DNA of 32,425 nucleotides from Flavobacteriaceae bacterium (GCA_013043685.1 JABDNT010000054.1:1-32425), one strand, 5' to 3'; counted from the stretch's first letter, positions 14,634 to 23,541 are shown. Numbers and translations: made by a program. The notes: generated by a model from the letters alone, not told the origin.

Positions 14634-15386
14634 ATGTTACAAATAAAAGAATTACACGCTAGTGTTGATGAAAAGGATATCCTCAATGGAATAAACCTGG
14701 ATGTAAAACCGGGTGAAATTCACGCTATAATGGGGCCAAATGGATCCGGGAAGAGTACACTCGCTGCCGTTATAGCCGGAAAAGAGGAATTCGAGATCAC
14801 CAAAGGTGACGTTTTGCTGAACGGGGAAGACATAACAGAACTGGATCCTGAAGAACGAGCTCACCGAGGTGTATTCATGTCCTTTCAGTATCCTGTTGAG
14901 ATACCGGGTGTAACAGTGACTAATTTCATAAAAACGGCTATCAATGAATCTCGAAAAGCACAAGGCCTCGAGGATATGCCCGCATCTGAAATGCTAAAAA
15001 AGATCAAGGAAAAGGCAGATCTTCTCAATATTGATCGCAAGTTCTTATCCCGTTCACTTAATGAAGGTTTTTCGGGAGGTGAGAAGAAAAGAAACGAGAT
15101 TTTCCAGATGGCTATGATGGAACCAAAACTGGCAATTCTGGACGAGACAGATTCCGGATTGGACATCGACGCACTTAAGATCGTTGCCAATGGGGTAAAT
15201 AAATTAAGGAGCAAGGATAACGCGGTAATCGTTATTACCCACTATCAGCGCTTGCTGGATTATATCGTTCCGGATTATGTACATGTGCTTTTAGACGGCC
15301 GCATTGTCAAAACAGGATCCAAAGAACTGGCTTACGAACTTGAAGAAAAAGGGTACGATTGGATAAAAGAAGAAGTTAAGGCATAA
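14634..15386 (+). CDS. sufC: Fe-S cluster assembly ATPase SufC
   Basis: SufC is the ABC-type ATPase that drives conformational change of the SufBCD scaffold. The 250-residue protein has Walker A GPNGSGKST (34-42), Q-loop in MSFQYPVEIPG, the signature FSGGEKKR (146-153), Walker B with catalytic Glu in LAILDETDSGLD (167-178) and an H-loop His203 in THYQRLLDY. The DETDSGLD form and GEKKRNEI are specific to SufC among ABC ATPases. The frame is open upstream into the lipoprotein gene, but ATG 14634 gives the standard start MLQIKELHA and lies two bases after the previous stop. sufD follows after 22 bases. Confidence 0.97.
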   Translation: MLQIKELHASVDEKDILNGINLDVKPGEIHAIMGPNGSGKSTLAAVIAGKEEFEITKGDVLLNGEDITELDPEERAHRGVFMSFQYPVEIPGVTVTNFIKTAINESRKAQGLEDMPASEMLKKIKEKADLLNIDRKFLSRSLNEGFSGGEKKRNEIFQMAMMEPKLAILDETDSGLDIDALKIVANGVNKLRSKDNAVIVITHYQRLLDYIVPDYVHVLLDGRIVKTGSKELAYELEEKGYDWIKEEVKA

Positions 15387-15408
15387 CAGCCTTACAGAAG
15401 GTATCGCT

Positions 15409-16722
15409 ATGAATTTGAAAAACAAATTACTATCATCTTACATTGCTTACGAGGATCACCTGGAAGCTGACTCTCCAATTAACGATCTAAAAAGTAAGGC
15501 AATTAAAATATTTGAAGCTGAAGGATTTCCATCAAAGAAACAGGAAGACTGGAAATATACTTCCCTGAACTCCCTTTTAAAGACGGATTACAGTTTATCC
15601 CCAAGGAAGGACCATGCGCTTGAATTTAAAGATGTAAAACGATATTTCCTTCACGATATAGACACTTATAAAGTGGTTTTTGTTGATGGAGTGTATAGTT
15701 CGTTTCTCTCTGAAACCACCCATGACAAAATTGATGTATGCCTGTTATCTGCGGCATTAAGCAAGCCAAAATATCAGCCGGTAATTGAGACTTATTTCAA
15801 TAAGGCAGCTAAAGACGATAGTCTCACGTCCCTAAATACGGCTTTTGCACGCGAGGGAGCGTATATTTTTATTCCAAAGCATATAGAAGTTGAAAAACCA
15901 ATTGAGATAATCAATTTCTCTACTGGAAATGAAGCGGCTTTGATGTTGCAGCCCCGTAATCTCATCATCGTTGGAGAAAATGCGCATGTTCAGATAATTG
16001 AAAGACACCAAAGTTTATCCGAAAATCCTGTCCTTACGAATTCAGTTACAGAGATCTTTGCGGAGAAAAGAGCGTATCTTGACTACTATAAGATCCAGAA
16101 TGACAATGAAACTGCATCTCTCATTGATACTACATATGTTGACCAGCAAGAACAGAGTAATTGCAGGGTTCATACCTTCTCATTCGGGGGGAACATGACA
16201 AGAAACAATCTCAATTACTATCAACGAGGTGAGCGATGTGATTCAACGCTGAAGGGAATTACAATACTTGAAGGGAAACAACATGTAGACCATAATACCC
16301 TGGTAAATCATATTGAACCTAATTGCGAAAGTCATCAGGATTATAAAGGAATCTTCGGCGATTCCTCAACTGGTGTTTTCAATGGGAAAGTTGTGGTAGA
16401 AAAAGAAGCTCAGAAAACCGACGCTTTTCAGCAAAACAATAATATCCTTATAGACGATAAAGCTACCATAAATGCAAAACCTCAACTCGAGATTTTTGCA
16501 GATGATGTGAAATGTTCGCATGGATGTACTATAGGACAATTGGATGAAGAAGCGTTATTCTATCTACGTTCACGTGGAATTGGCCAAAAGGAAGCTCGTG
16601 CATTGTTAATGTATGCTTTCGCTAATAACGTATTAGAAAGTGTGAAAATCCCGGAGCTAAAGCGGCGAATTAACAAGCTCATAGCTACCAAGATTGGGGT
16701 TAATATGGGATTTGACCTGTAA
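15409..16722 (+). CDS. sufD: Fe-S cluster assembly protein SufD
   Basis: SufD is the SufB paralog that completes the SufBC2D scaffold and is linked to iron entry. The 437-residue protein shows the SufD N-terminal helical part with EDWKYTSLN, a middle beta-helix, and the conserved end KCSHGCTIGQLDEEALFYLRSRGI. His371 in that motif is likely the counterpart of the histidine important for iron acquisition in the E. coli protein (His360), judged from motif similarity. The C-terminal helix after LMYAFANNV is the SufC-binding region. The gene is 22 bases after sufC and 8 before sufS, so clearly one operon. Confidence 0.96.
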   Translation: MNLKNKLLSSYIAYEDHLEADSPINDLKSKAIKIFEAEGFPSKKQEDWKYTSLNSLLKTDYSLSPRKDHALEFKDVKRYFLHDIDTYKVVFVDGVYSSFLSETTHDKIDVCLLSAALSKPKYQPVIETYFNKAAKDDSLTSLNTAFAREGAYIFIPKHIEVEKPIEIINFSTGNEAALMLQPRNLIIVGENAHVQIIERHQSLSENPVLTNSVTEIFAEKRAYLDYYKIQNDNETASLIDTTYVDQQEQSNCRVHTFSFGGNMTRNNLNYYQRGERCDSTLKGITILEGKQHVDHNTLVNHIEPNCESHQDYKGIFGDSSTGVFNGKVVVEKEAQKTDAFQQNNNILIDDKATINAKPQLEIFADDVKCSHGCTIGQLDEEALFYLRSRGIGQKEARALLMYAFANNVLESVKIPELKRRINKLIATKIGVNMGFDL

Positions 16723-16730
16723 TAAAAGTA

Positions 16731-17960
16731 ATGGAAATCCAGATGGCATTTAATGTAACTCAGATTCGAGAAGATTTCCCCATTCTTAAGCGCGAGGTTA
16801 ATGGGAAGCCACTTGTTTACCTGGATAACGCTGCAACCTCACAAAAACCCAAACAGGTAATAGATAGTATTGTAGACTATTACAGCCTTTACAATTCGAA
16901 TATCCATCGAGGTGTGCATACCTTATCTCAGGAAGCTACCGATGCCTATGAAGCATCGAGGAAAAAAATTCAGAAGCACTTCAACATTTCCAGGAGCCAT
17001 GAGGTGATCTTCACCTCAGGTACCACACATGGGATTAATTTAGTGGCTAATGGTTTTACATCCTTTCTGAAGGAAGGTGATGAGGTGTTGGTCTCAGCCA
17101 TGGAACATCATTCAAACATTGTCCCCTGGCAAATGCTTTGCGAACGCAGTGGCGCAGTCATGAAAGTTATTCCTATGAGTGAAGAGGGAACATTGCTATT
17201 AGATGAATACGACCAATTACTTTCTGATAGAACCAAGCTCGTTTTTGTAAATCATATTTCCAATTCCCTGGGAACTATTAATCCAGTTGATATCATTATT
17301 GAAAAAGCGCATCAGGTAGGCGCGGCAGTACTTGTAGATGGTGCTCAATCCTGCTCGCATATAAAACCGGATCTGCAAGCCCTGGACGTAGATTTCTATG
17401 TAACAAGTGCACACAAAATGTGCGGCCCAACAGGTATTGGCATGCTTTACGGTAAAGAAAGCTGGCTCCAAAAATTACCTCCCTACCAGGGCGGCGGTGA
17501 GATGATCGCGGAAGTGACCTTCGAAAAGACCACTTTCGCAGACCTTCCTCATAAATTTGAAGCAGGAACACCGAATATTGCAGGGGGAATTGCTTTTGGC
17601 ACAGCGATTGACTACTTAAATGAAATAGGTTTTAATGCTATAGCCGGGCACGAACAGGAATTACTTACCTATGCCACAGAAGAACTGCTGAAAGTTCCAG
17701 GATTGAAAATTTACGGAACTGGAAGAGAGAAGACCTCAGTAATTTCCTTCAACCTGGAAGATATTCACCCGTATGATGTGGGTACGATTTTAGACAAACT
17801 GGGCATTGCTGTGAGAACCGGACATCATTGTACACAACCTATAATGGATTTTTATAAGATCCCGGGAACAGTGAGGGCGTCGTTCGCATTTTATAATACG
17901 AAAGAGGAGGTTGATATACTCGTAGAAGGAGTTCGGAAAGCACAAATGATGCTTAGCTAA
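16731..17960 (+). CDS. sufS: cysteine desulfurase SufS
   Basis: SufS uses pyridoxal phosphate to take sulfur from cysteine, holding it as a persulfide for SufE and the scaffold. The 409-residue protein has the group II layout: LDNAATSQKP (31-40), TSGTTHGIN near 95-103, HHSN (126-129), DGAQS (203-207), the PLP lysine Lys229 in SAHKMCGPTG, and the persulfide Cys367 in RTGHHCTQP. The ATG at 16731 is taken, although an ATG at 16743 (MAFNVTQ) is equally plausible because related proteins often begin near there. sufE lies two genes further on, with a META-domain lipoprotein gene between. Confidence 0.96.
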   Translation: MEIQMAFNVTQIREDFPILKREVNGKPLVYLDNAATSQKPKQVIDSIVDYYSLYNSNIHRGVHTLSQEATDAYEASRKKIQKHFNISRSHEVIFTSGTTHGINLVANGFTSFLKEGDEVLVSAMEHHSNIVPWQMLCERSGAVMKVIPMSEEGTLLLDEYDQLLSDRTKLVFVNHISNSLGTINPVDIIIEKAHQVGAAVLVDGAQSCSHIKPDLQALDVDFYVTSAHKMCGPTGIGMLYGKESWLQKLPPYQGGGEMIAEVTFEKTTFADLPHKFEAGTPNIAGGIAFGTAIDYLNEIGFNAIAGHEQELLTYATEELLKVPGLKIYGTGREKTSVISFNLEDIHPYDVGTILDKLGIAVRTGHHCTQPIMDFYKIPGTVRASFAFYNTKEEVDILVEGVRKAQMMLS

Positions 17961-18021
17961 TAAATCTAAATAGAAGGCCAAAGAAATATATTATCTTCGA
18001 ATAAAACAATATAACTTTATT

Positions 18022-18450
18022 ATGAAAGCACTAATCACTATATGTACCGCAGCATTATTCTTGATCAGCTGTAATGAAACAAAAAAAGTAATAGATGTTG
18101 CCGGAAATGTTCAGCTTGCCGGTAATTATACTATTACTTCCCTCGGCGAAACATCAGTGACCGAAAATGCTCCTAACATTACGTTTTTAGCTTTGGATAA
18201 AAGTGTTAAGGGAAATACGGGCTGTAATTCTTTTTTTGGAAATTATTCTCTGGATCTCTATGCGCTGTCATTTATCGACATAGCCGCTACGGAGCGGGCC
18301 TGTGATGAGCCAATAATGACCAATGAAAACATGTTCCTTCAGGCATTGTATAACACGGGTTCATATTCTCTCGAAGAGAATGTCTTGACTTTATTTTCAA
18401 AGAATGACAGAAGTGTATTACTGAAAGCACAAAAAGAAGTAAATCAATAG
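18022..18450 (+). CDS. META-domain (HslJ-like) lipoprotein
   Basis: A 142-residue lipoprotein (lipobox FLISC, Cys17). The mature part matches the META domain: a first strand LAGNYTITSLG, then ITFLALDKSVKGNTGCNSFFGNYSL, the core G-x-x-G-C-N-x-x-x-G motif, then ATERACDEP and a final VLTLFSKND strand. The cysteine in GCNSF and that in RACDE are the conserved pair likely to form a disulfide. Known members are HslJ and proteins of stress or virulence loci, of unclear activity. It starts 61 bases after sufS, with TATCTTCG at 17992-17999 as a possible -7 box, and ends 7 bases before sufE, so it can be transcribed with the SUF genes. Confidence 0.85.
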   Translation: MKALITICTAALFLISCNETKKVIDVAGNVQLAGNYTITSLGETSVTENAPNITFLALDKSVKGNTGCNSFFGNYSLDLYALSFIDIAATERACDEPIMTNENMFLQALYNTGSYSLEENVLTLFSKNDRSVLLKAQKEVNQ

Positions 18451-18457
18451 TTAAAGT

Positions 18458-18883
18458 ATGAGCATTGCCGAGATACAAGAAGAATTAATTGATGAGTTTT
18501 CGCTCTTCGATGACTGGATGGACAAATACGAACATCTCATTGGGCTCGGAAAATCACTGCCGCTTATAGATCCAGCTTTGAAAACAGACGACAGGATCAT
18601 TAAGGGTTGTCAAAGCAAAGTCTGGCTTCACGCAGCAATGGAAAACGATAAGTTGATTTTTACTGCCGATAGCGACGCTATTATCACTAAAGGGATTATT
18701 GCAGTTCTCGTTCGGGTCTTCTCGGGTCAAAGTCCGGAAGAGATCGTTAAGGCTAATACAGATTTCATAGACCAGATCGGGCTAAAAGAACATTTGTCTC
18801 CTACACGGGCGAACGGGCTAGTGTCTATGATTAAACAAATGAAACTTTACGCTATAGCTTTTCAGGCGCAACTTAAGAAATAA
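18458..18883 (+). CDS. sufE: cysteine desulfuration protein SufE
   Basis: SufE accepts persulfide sulfur from SufS and passes it to SufB. The 141-residue protein has the family start (EIQEELIDEFSLFDDWMDKYEHLI), the invariant acceptor Cys51 in IIKGCQSKVW, and the helix motif ITKGIIAVLVRVFSGQSPEEI. The C-terminal LSPTRANGLVSMI segment is also typical. No signal peptide, so it is cytosolic. It is packed between the META-domain gene (7 bases) and the DUF59 gene (3 bases). Confidence 0.95.
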   Translation: MSIAEIQEELIDEFSLFDDWMDKYEHLIGLGKSLPLIDPALKTDDRIIKGCQSKVWLHAAMENDKLIFTADSDAIITKGIIAVLVRVFSGQSPEEIVKANTDFIDQIGLKEHLSPTRANGLVSMIKQMKLYAIAFQAQLKK

Positions 18884-18886
18884 CAA

Positions 18887-19213
18887 ATGAGTACCACACA
18901 AATTGATACTACCGAACTAGGTGAAAAGATCGTAAAGGTTTTAAAGACAATTTTCGATCCTGAAATTCCTGTTGATATATACGAACTTGGACTAATCTAC
19001 GACGTTTTTGTTAATGAGGATCTCGAAGTAAAAATACTTATGACTCTTACAACTCCAAATTGCCCTGTTGCGGAAACTCTTCCGTTAGAAGTTGAAGACA
19101 AAGTAAAATCTATTAAAATTGTAAAGGATGCTGAGGTCGAAATCACCTTCGATCCGCCGTGGAGTCAGGAATTAATGAGTGAAGAAGCAAAGCTTGAGTT
19201 AGGCATGCTGTAA
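18887..19213 (+). CDS. sufT: DUF59/MIP18-family Fe-S assembly protein, SufT-like
   Basis: A 108-residue protein made almost entirely of a DUF59 domain. It has FDPEIPVDIYELGLIYDV (23-40), the metal-binding or catalytic cysteine region TTPNCPVAETLP (Cys59), and the ending FDPPWSQELMSEEAKLELG, all characteristic of SUF-associated members. These proteins help mature Fe-S enzymes downstream of the scaffold. It starts 3 bases after sufE and lies 19 bases before the HMG-CoA synthase gene. The symbol follows common use for SUF-linked DUF59 proteins and is less certain than the family. Confidence 0.88.
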   Translation: MSTTQIDTTELGEKIVKVLKTIFDPEIPVDIYELGLIYDVFVNEDLEVKILMTLTTPNCPVAETLPLEVEDKVKSIKIVKDAEVEITFDPPWSQELMSEEAKLELGML

Positions 19214-19232
19214 TCCAATAATCAAATTCAAG

Positions 19233-20663
19233 ATGAAAACTGGAATAGACGCTATATCGTTTTACGTCCCTTCGCTTTATGTTCCGATGCAGGAACTGGC
19301 AGCTAAACGTGACATTCCCTATGAGAAATTAAGAAGGGGCCTTGGTCTTGAGAAAATGGCTATCCCCGATGTGAATGAGGATGCGGCAAGTTTTGCTGCG
19401 AATGCACTTCTAAAACTCATACAGGACAATGATCTCAATCCCAATAAAATAGGCCGGATCTATTTAGGTACCGAAAGTGCTGTTGATGGTTCAAAACCAA
19501 CTGCGACCTATGCGATAGAGGCGGTGGAAAATATGCTGGCGGAAAAATGGGGTGAGCGTTCTTTTAAGAACTGCGATGTAGTTGACCTAACTTTCGCCTG
19601 TGTAGGAGCGGTAGACGCTATGCACAATTGCCTGGATTGGGTTCAGAACGGCGAGGAACGAAAAGCGGTGGTAATAGCTTCCGATCTTTCAAAATATGAG
19701 TTACACTCAACCGGGGAGTATACCCAGGGAGCAGGGGCAGTTGCAGTCTTAATAACAAAAGAACCGGCTCTTATCGCCTTTGACAAAACATGGGGAGTAG
19801 CCACCAAAAGTGTGGGAGATTTCTTTAAACCCAGGCGGTTCTTTAACAAACAACAACTGGCTAAGGATCTGTTGGAACAGTTTAATAAGGATTATTCGGA
19901 GGAAGAATTGAACGAAGTCATTGCGAAAACCAATTCCGGCTTCTGGAATGAAAAAAATGATCTTGTTGAACTGTTCAAAGAAGAACCTGTCTTTGACGGC
20001 CAATATTCGAACCAGTGTTACAGCGACCGGGTCACAGAGGCCCTGGAGCATTTTTATGAACAACGGAGCACAAATTACCTGGAAGAATGGGATTACCTGG
20101 TATTTCATCTCCCTTATGCCTATCATGGAAGACGAATTATCTTTTCAAACTGGTTGAATTGGATAAGGGAAACGGGGAACATTGATACATTAACGAACGA
20201 AATTGGACAACCCACAGACGATATAAAGTCTTGGGAAAGATTAGCGAGCAAATCCGAAATGTACCGAAGTTTTGTAAATGAAAAGATCGAAATGGGCGAG
20301 CGTGCTTCATCCTTTATAGGGAACATGTACACCGCATCCATATTTATGGCATTGCTCAGCCTCTTGAGAAGCGGGTACAACGAGGGTGTTGACCTGACAG
20401 CTAAAAAGATAGGCTTTATCGCTTATGGCAGTGGTTCAAAATCGAAAGTCTTTGAAGGTGTTGTTCAGAAAAAATGGAAAGAAAAGATAGCTAAGGTGCC
20501 CGTGTTCGAAAATCTAAAAATCCGTGCTGCTGTTGACGTTGAACTTTATGAAAAAATGCACAGCCGAATTCAGCAAACACCTGTACAGCAAACAACCGGG
20601 GTTGCATTGAGTGAGATAGAAGAAAACGACACTAACACCAAAGGCCTGAGAAAATATTCCTGA
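19233..20663 (+). CDS. mvaS: hydroxymethylglutaryl-CoA synthase
   Basis: The enzyme condenses acetyl-CoA with acetoacetyl-CoA to HMG-CoA, the first committed step of the mevalonate route to isoprenoids. Active-site positions can be read: Glu81 in LGTESAVDGSKP, the acylated Cys123 in DLTFACVGAVDAMHN, and His292 in FHLPYAYHGRR. The C-terminal GSGSKSKVFEG loop is also a family mark. At 476 residues it is longer than the roughly 390-residue enzymes of Gram-positive bacteria, with an insert in the 200-260 region, as common in this phylum. It sits inside the SUF gene run, 19 bases after the DUF59 gene, and is followed by DUF2480 after 13 bases. Confidence 0.92.
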   Translation: MKTGIDAISFYVPSLYVPMQELAAKRDIPYEKLRRGLGLEKMAIPDVNEDAASFAANALLKLIQDNDLNPNKIGRIYLGTESAVDGSKPTATYAIEAVENMLAEKWGERSFKNCDVVDLTFACVGAVDAMHNCLDWVQNGEERKAVVIASDLSKYELHSTGEYTQGAGAVAVLITKEPALIAFDKTWGVATKSVGDFFKPRRFFNKQQLAKDLLEQFNKDYSEEELNEVIAKTNSGFWNEKNDLVELFKEEPVFDGQYSNQCYSDRVTEALEHFYEQRSTNYLEEWDYLVFHLPYAYHGRRIIFSNWLNWIRETGNIDTLTNEIGQPTDDIKSWERLASKSEMYRSFVNEKIEMGERASSFIGNMYTASIFMALLSLLRSGYNEGVDLTAKKIGFIAYGSGSKSKVFEGVVQKKWKEKIAKVPVFENLKIRAAVDVELYEKMHSRIQQTPVQQTTGVALSEIEENDTNTKGLRKYS

Positions 20664-20676
20664 ATAGTTTAATCAT

Positions 20677-21183
20677 ATGTCTGACGAAATAGTAAACAGA
20701 GTGGCAAACAGCAAATTGCTGACAATCGATCTGGAAGAATATTATCCCGAAGGTGAACGTTTATCACTCGATATTTCACAATGGCTATACGAAGGATTTG
20801 TATTGAGAGAGAAGGAATTCAGGGCTTTCGTAAAGGATTTCGACTGGAGCAGTTATGAAAATACTTATTTAGCCGTAAACTGCTCTACCGATGCTATTGT
20901 CCCGGCATGGGCCTATATGCTGATATCCCTTGAAGCTGGAAAGTATGCAAAAAAAGTGATCTTCGGGGATCTTTCGGATATGGAAACCGTGATCTATTCG
21001 GAAATAATCAGTGATCTGGATGTAGATTTTTTCAGGGATAAACCAGTAATTATAAAAGGTTGCACTCACAAACCAATTCCGGAGAACGCATACCTTCTTC
21101 TTGCTCAACGCCTTCAGCCGGTAGCCAAAAGCATTATGTACGGTGAGGCCTGCTCGTCTGTACCACTTTTCAAACGCAAGTAA
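20677..21183 (+). CDS. DUF2480 family protein
   Basis: A 168-residue cytosolic protein of a Bacteroidota family without known function. It starts with EIVNRVANSKLLTIDLEEYYP, contains QWLYEGFVLREKEFRAFVKDFDW, VNCSTDAIVPAWAYMLI and IKGCTHKPIPENAYLLL, and ends with a basic tail. Two cysteines stand in these conserved blocks. It is the last closely spaced gene of the SUF run (13 bases after mvaS); the next gene is 118 bases away. Persistent linkage to SUF genes would suggest a role in Fe-S metabolism, but the sequence shows no motif that proves it. Confidence 0.82.
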   Translation: MSDEIVNRVANSKLLTIDLEEYYPEGERLSLDISQWLYEGFVLREKEFRAFVKDFDWSSYENTYLAVNCSTDAIVPAWAYMLISLEAGKYAKKVIFGDLSDMETVIYSEIISDLDVDFFRDKPVIIKGCTHKPIPENAYLLLAQRLQPVAKSIMYGEACSSVPLFKRK

Positions 21184-21273
21184 TTCCGATGGTTACATAG
21201 CGAATAGTTGCCTCATTTTATCGAAAACAACATTAATTAAGCCATCCTTTTTTCCTTACATTCAAAGAAATCT

Positions 21274-21281
21274 TAATTTTA
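21274..21281 (+). promoter_or_regulatory. candidate -7 box for the DUF3078 gene
   Basis: TAATTTTA followed by C resembles the -7 element TAnnTTTG and ends 20 bases before ATG 21302, in the 118-base gap after DUF2480. No -33 TTTG is seen at the usual distance. Confidence 0.35.
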
Positions 21282-21301
21282 CTCCCTTAAACTACATCAT
21301 T

Positions 21302-22234
21302 ATGAAAAATTTAGTCCTACTTACAATTCTATTATTGTCTCCATTTGCCTTGTTTGCTCAAGATGAAGAGCAGAAAGAAAAGCCAAAAGACGGCTGGACC
21401 AAAAGTGGAAATGTATCTTTACTTTTCAACCAGGCTGCCTTCAATGCAGAATGGCAGGGAGGGGGAATAAGCAATATTGCCGGTAACGGTTCTTTAGTCT
21501 ACAACATGAATTACCGAAAAGGAAAATTAAGCTGGGATAATAATATCATTGCTGATTACGGACTTACCAAATTAGCCAATGAAGACTATGTACAGAAGAC
21601 CAACGACCGCCTTGAGCTAACGTCCCTGATAGGTAAGCAGATAAAGGAAACAAACTGGTACTATTCTGGTTTGTTGAACTTTAAGACGCAGTTCGATTCT
21701 GGTTTTGAAGAAACAGAACGCACAGAGATCGTTAACGGCGAGGAAATCACTATTACGAATCGCACACGTATAACGAAATTCCTGTCTCCTGCTTATTTGC
21801 TTGTAGGGCCTGGTATTATGTGGAAAAAAAGTGATAACCTGAAAGTGAATGTAGCTCCGGCTTCGGCGCGTTTGGTATTTGTCGATGGACAATTTACAGA
21901 CCCTAACGATCCCAGAAATCGCCTGGACGCCAATAACGCTTACTTTGGAGTGGATGCAGGTGACACCCTGAGATTTGAATTCGGTGCCGCTCTAAACGGG
22001 TATGCTAAATTCAAAGTCATGGAGAACATCACTTTGGAAAACATTCTTGCGTTGTATTCGAACTACCTCGAAGATCCGCAAAACGTTGATATTGATTACA
22101 CCGCAAACCTGATCATGGCTGTTAACGAATGGATCAAGGTAAATCTTGCGTTCCAAGCCATCTATGATGATAATGCCATACAAGGTTTCCAGATCAGGGA
22201 AGCACTGGGTATTGGAGTGACATACGGATTATAA
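21302..22234 (+). CDS. DUF3078 domain-containing outer-membrane-type protein
   Basis: A 310-residue protein with a signal peptide (about 1-20, ending ALFAQ), a short charged linker (DEEQKEKPKDGW), and then the DUF3078 start GWTKSGNVSLLFNQAAFNAEWQGGG. The rest is alternating aromatic strands such as LSWDNNIIADYGL, NWYYSGLLNFKTQFDSGF and ALNGYAKFKVMENITLENILALYSNY, as in outer-membrane beta-barrels, and the protein ends in a strand-like GIGVTYGL. ATG 21302 is chosen over an upstream in-frame start because only it gives a signal peptide and it follows a -7 box. Function unknown. A symmetric terminator follows. Confidence 0.85.
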   Translation: MKNLVLLTILLLSPFALFAQDEEQKEKPKDGWTKSGNVSLLFNQAAFNAEWQGGGISNIAGNGSLVYNMNYRKGKLSWDNNIIADYGLTKLANEDYVQKTNDRLELTSLIGKQIKETNWYYSGLLNFKTQFDSGFEETERTEIVNGEEITITNRTRITKFLSPAYLLVGPGIMWKKSDNLKVNVAPASARLVFVDGQFTDPNDPRNRLDANNAYFGVDAGDTLRFEFGAALNGYAKFKVMENITLENILALYSNYLEDPQNVDIDYTANLIMAVNEWIKVNLAFQAIYDDNAIQGFQIREALGIGVTYGL

Positions 22235-22256
22235 AATATCATTTCCTGACAAAATA

Positions 22257-22289
22257 AAAGCCGGCAAATGCCGGCTTTCCATTTTTTAC
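22257..22289 (+). terminator. bidirectional intrinsic terminator
   Basis: AAAGCCGGC and GCCGGCTTT form a perfect GC-rich stem around a short AAAT loop (22257-22278). A T-rich tract follows on the plus strand and a TTTTATTTT tract on the minus strand, so it can end both the DUF3078 transcript and the convergent hflX transcript. Confidence 0.85.
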
Positions 22290-22310
22290 ATCTTTCGGGT
22301 TCAAAACGGG

Positions 22311-23516
22311 TTATTCAATATATTCCGGATACAGAAATGTATTGTATGGAAATCGTGTCACATGGATCTCCCGAACCTTCTGATAAACGACTTTTCTGAA
22401 TTCGTCCAGATTCTCTTTATTCAGTGCAGAAATAAAAAGAGCATCCCAACTTGGCTGAGCCATCCATGTTCGTTTCCAGTCATCCAGTGAATTATGTGCC
22501 TTAGTCCTTTCGGTAACAAGGTCGTCGGCATCTATCACTTCGGGTTTGTACGCATCGATCTTGTTGAAGATCATGATAGTAGGTTTGTCTGCACATCCAA
22601 TTTCACCCAATATTTGGTTAACAGAATCGATATGGTCTTCAAAAGACGGATGCGATATATCCACAACGTGCAGGAGCAGGTCTGCTTCCCGTACTTCATC
22701 CAATGTACTTTTAAACGATTCGACCAACTGTGTGGGCAGCTTTCGGATAAATCCTACGGTATCACTTAATAGGAAAGGAAGATTTCCAATTACAACTTTT
22801 CGGACCGTAGTGTCCAGCGTGGCAAATAATTTATTCTCTGCGAAGACATCACTTTTACTGATCACATTCATCAACGTAGACTTCCCTACATTGGTATATC
22901 CTACCAGCGCCACCCGAACGAGTGCACCCCGGTTACCTCGTTGTACTTCCATTTGCCGGTCGATCTTGGCCAGCTTCTTCTTTAGCAAAGAGATCCTGTC
23001 CCGAACGATACGCCTGTCCGTCTCGATTTCCGTTTCCCCGGGTCCGCGCATACCAATACCCCCTCTTTGCCGTTCGAGGTGAGTCCACATACCAGCTAAC
23101 CTGGGTAACAGGTATTCGTACTGAGCCAGTTCAACCTGGGTACGGGCATAACTGGTTTTCGCTCGTTGCGCAAAAATATCCAGGATCAGATTGGTGCGAT
23201 CGATGATCTTGCATCGAAGTATCTTTTCGATATTCTTTTGCTGAGCCGGTGACAATTCGTCATCGAAAATAGCAGTGCCAATATCATTTTCCTTGACGAA
23301 TTCTTCTACTTCCGCCATTTTCCCGCTCCCAATAAAGGTCTTAGGATTGGGCATATCCAACTTCTGTACGAATCTCTTTAGCACCTTTCCACCTGCCGTA
23401 TAGGCCAAAAACTCAAGTTCATCAAGATAATCTTTTGCCTTATCCTCATCCTGTTGCCTTGTTATCAACCCAATGAGAATAGTCTTCTCGTACGCTATGT
23501 TTTCCTTTTCTATCAT
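22311..23516 (-). CDS. hflX: GTPase HflX
   Basis: HflX is a ribosome-associated GTPase that splits or rescues stalled ribosomes under stress. The 401-residue protein has the family N-terminal domain (FIGSGKMAEV 61-70, FDDELSPAQQKNIE 84-97), the coiled-coil link with GIGMRGPGETEIETDRR (153-169), and the G domain: Walker A GYTNVGKS (206-213), the switch region LFATLDTTVR (230-239), DTVGF (252-256) and NKID (318-321). The C-terminal part is complete. It is divergent from the nuclease-family gene. A full-match -7 box lies on the minus strand at 23534-23541. Confidence 0.96.
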   Translation of the reverse strand: MIEKENIAYEKTILIGLITRQQDEDKAKDYLDELEFLAYTAGGKVLKRFVQKLDMPNPKTFIGSGKMAEVEEFVKENDIGTAIFDDELSPAQQKNIEKILRCKIIDRTNLILDIFAQRAKTSYARTQVELAQYEYLLPRLAGMWTHLERQRGGIGMRGPGETEIETDRRIVRDRISLLKKKLAKIDRQMEVQRGNRGALVRVALVGYTNVGKSTLMNVISKSDVFAENKLFATLDTTVRKVVIGNLPFLLSDTVGFIRKLPTQLVESFKSTLDEVREADLLLHVVDISHPSFEDHIDSVNQILGEIGCADKPTIMIFNKIDAYKPEVIDADDLVTERTKAHNSLDDWKRTWMAQPSWDALFISALNKENLDEFRKVVYQKVREIHVTRFPYNTFLYPEYIE

Positions 23517-23533
23517 AAAAAGCTCTCGGATGG

Positions 23534-23541
23534 CAAAGATA
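23534..23541 (-). promoter_or_regulatory. candidate -7 box for hflX
   Basis: The minus strand reads TATCTTTG followed by C, a full match to TAnnTTTG, 17 bases upstream of the hflX ATG. No clear -33 element is visible. Confidence 0.5.

Noticed and set aside
21143-21301. N-terminal extension of the DUF3078 protein overlapping DUF2480
   Set aside because: It would bury the signal peptide in the middle of the protein; ATG 21302 follows a -7 box and starts a clean signal peptide.
22494-23206. Plus-strand open frames inside hflX
   Set aside because: They are antisense shadows of a well-conserved gene and show no recognisable domain or start signal.
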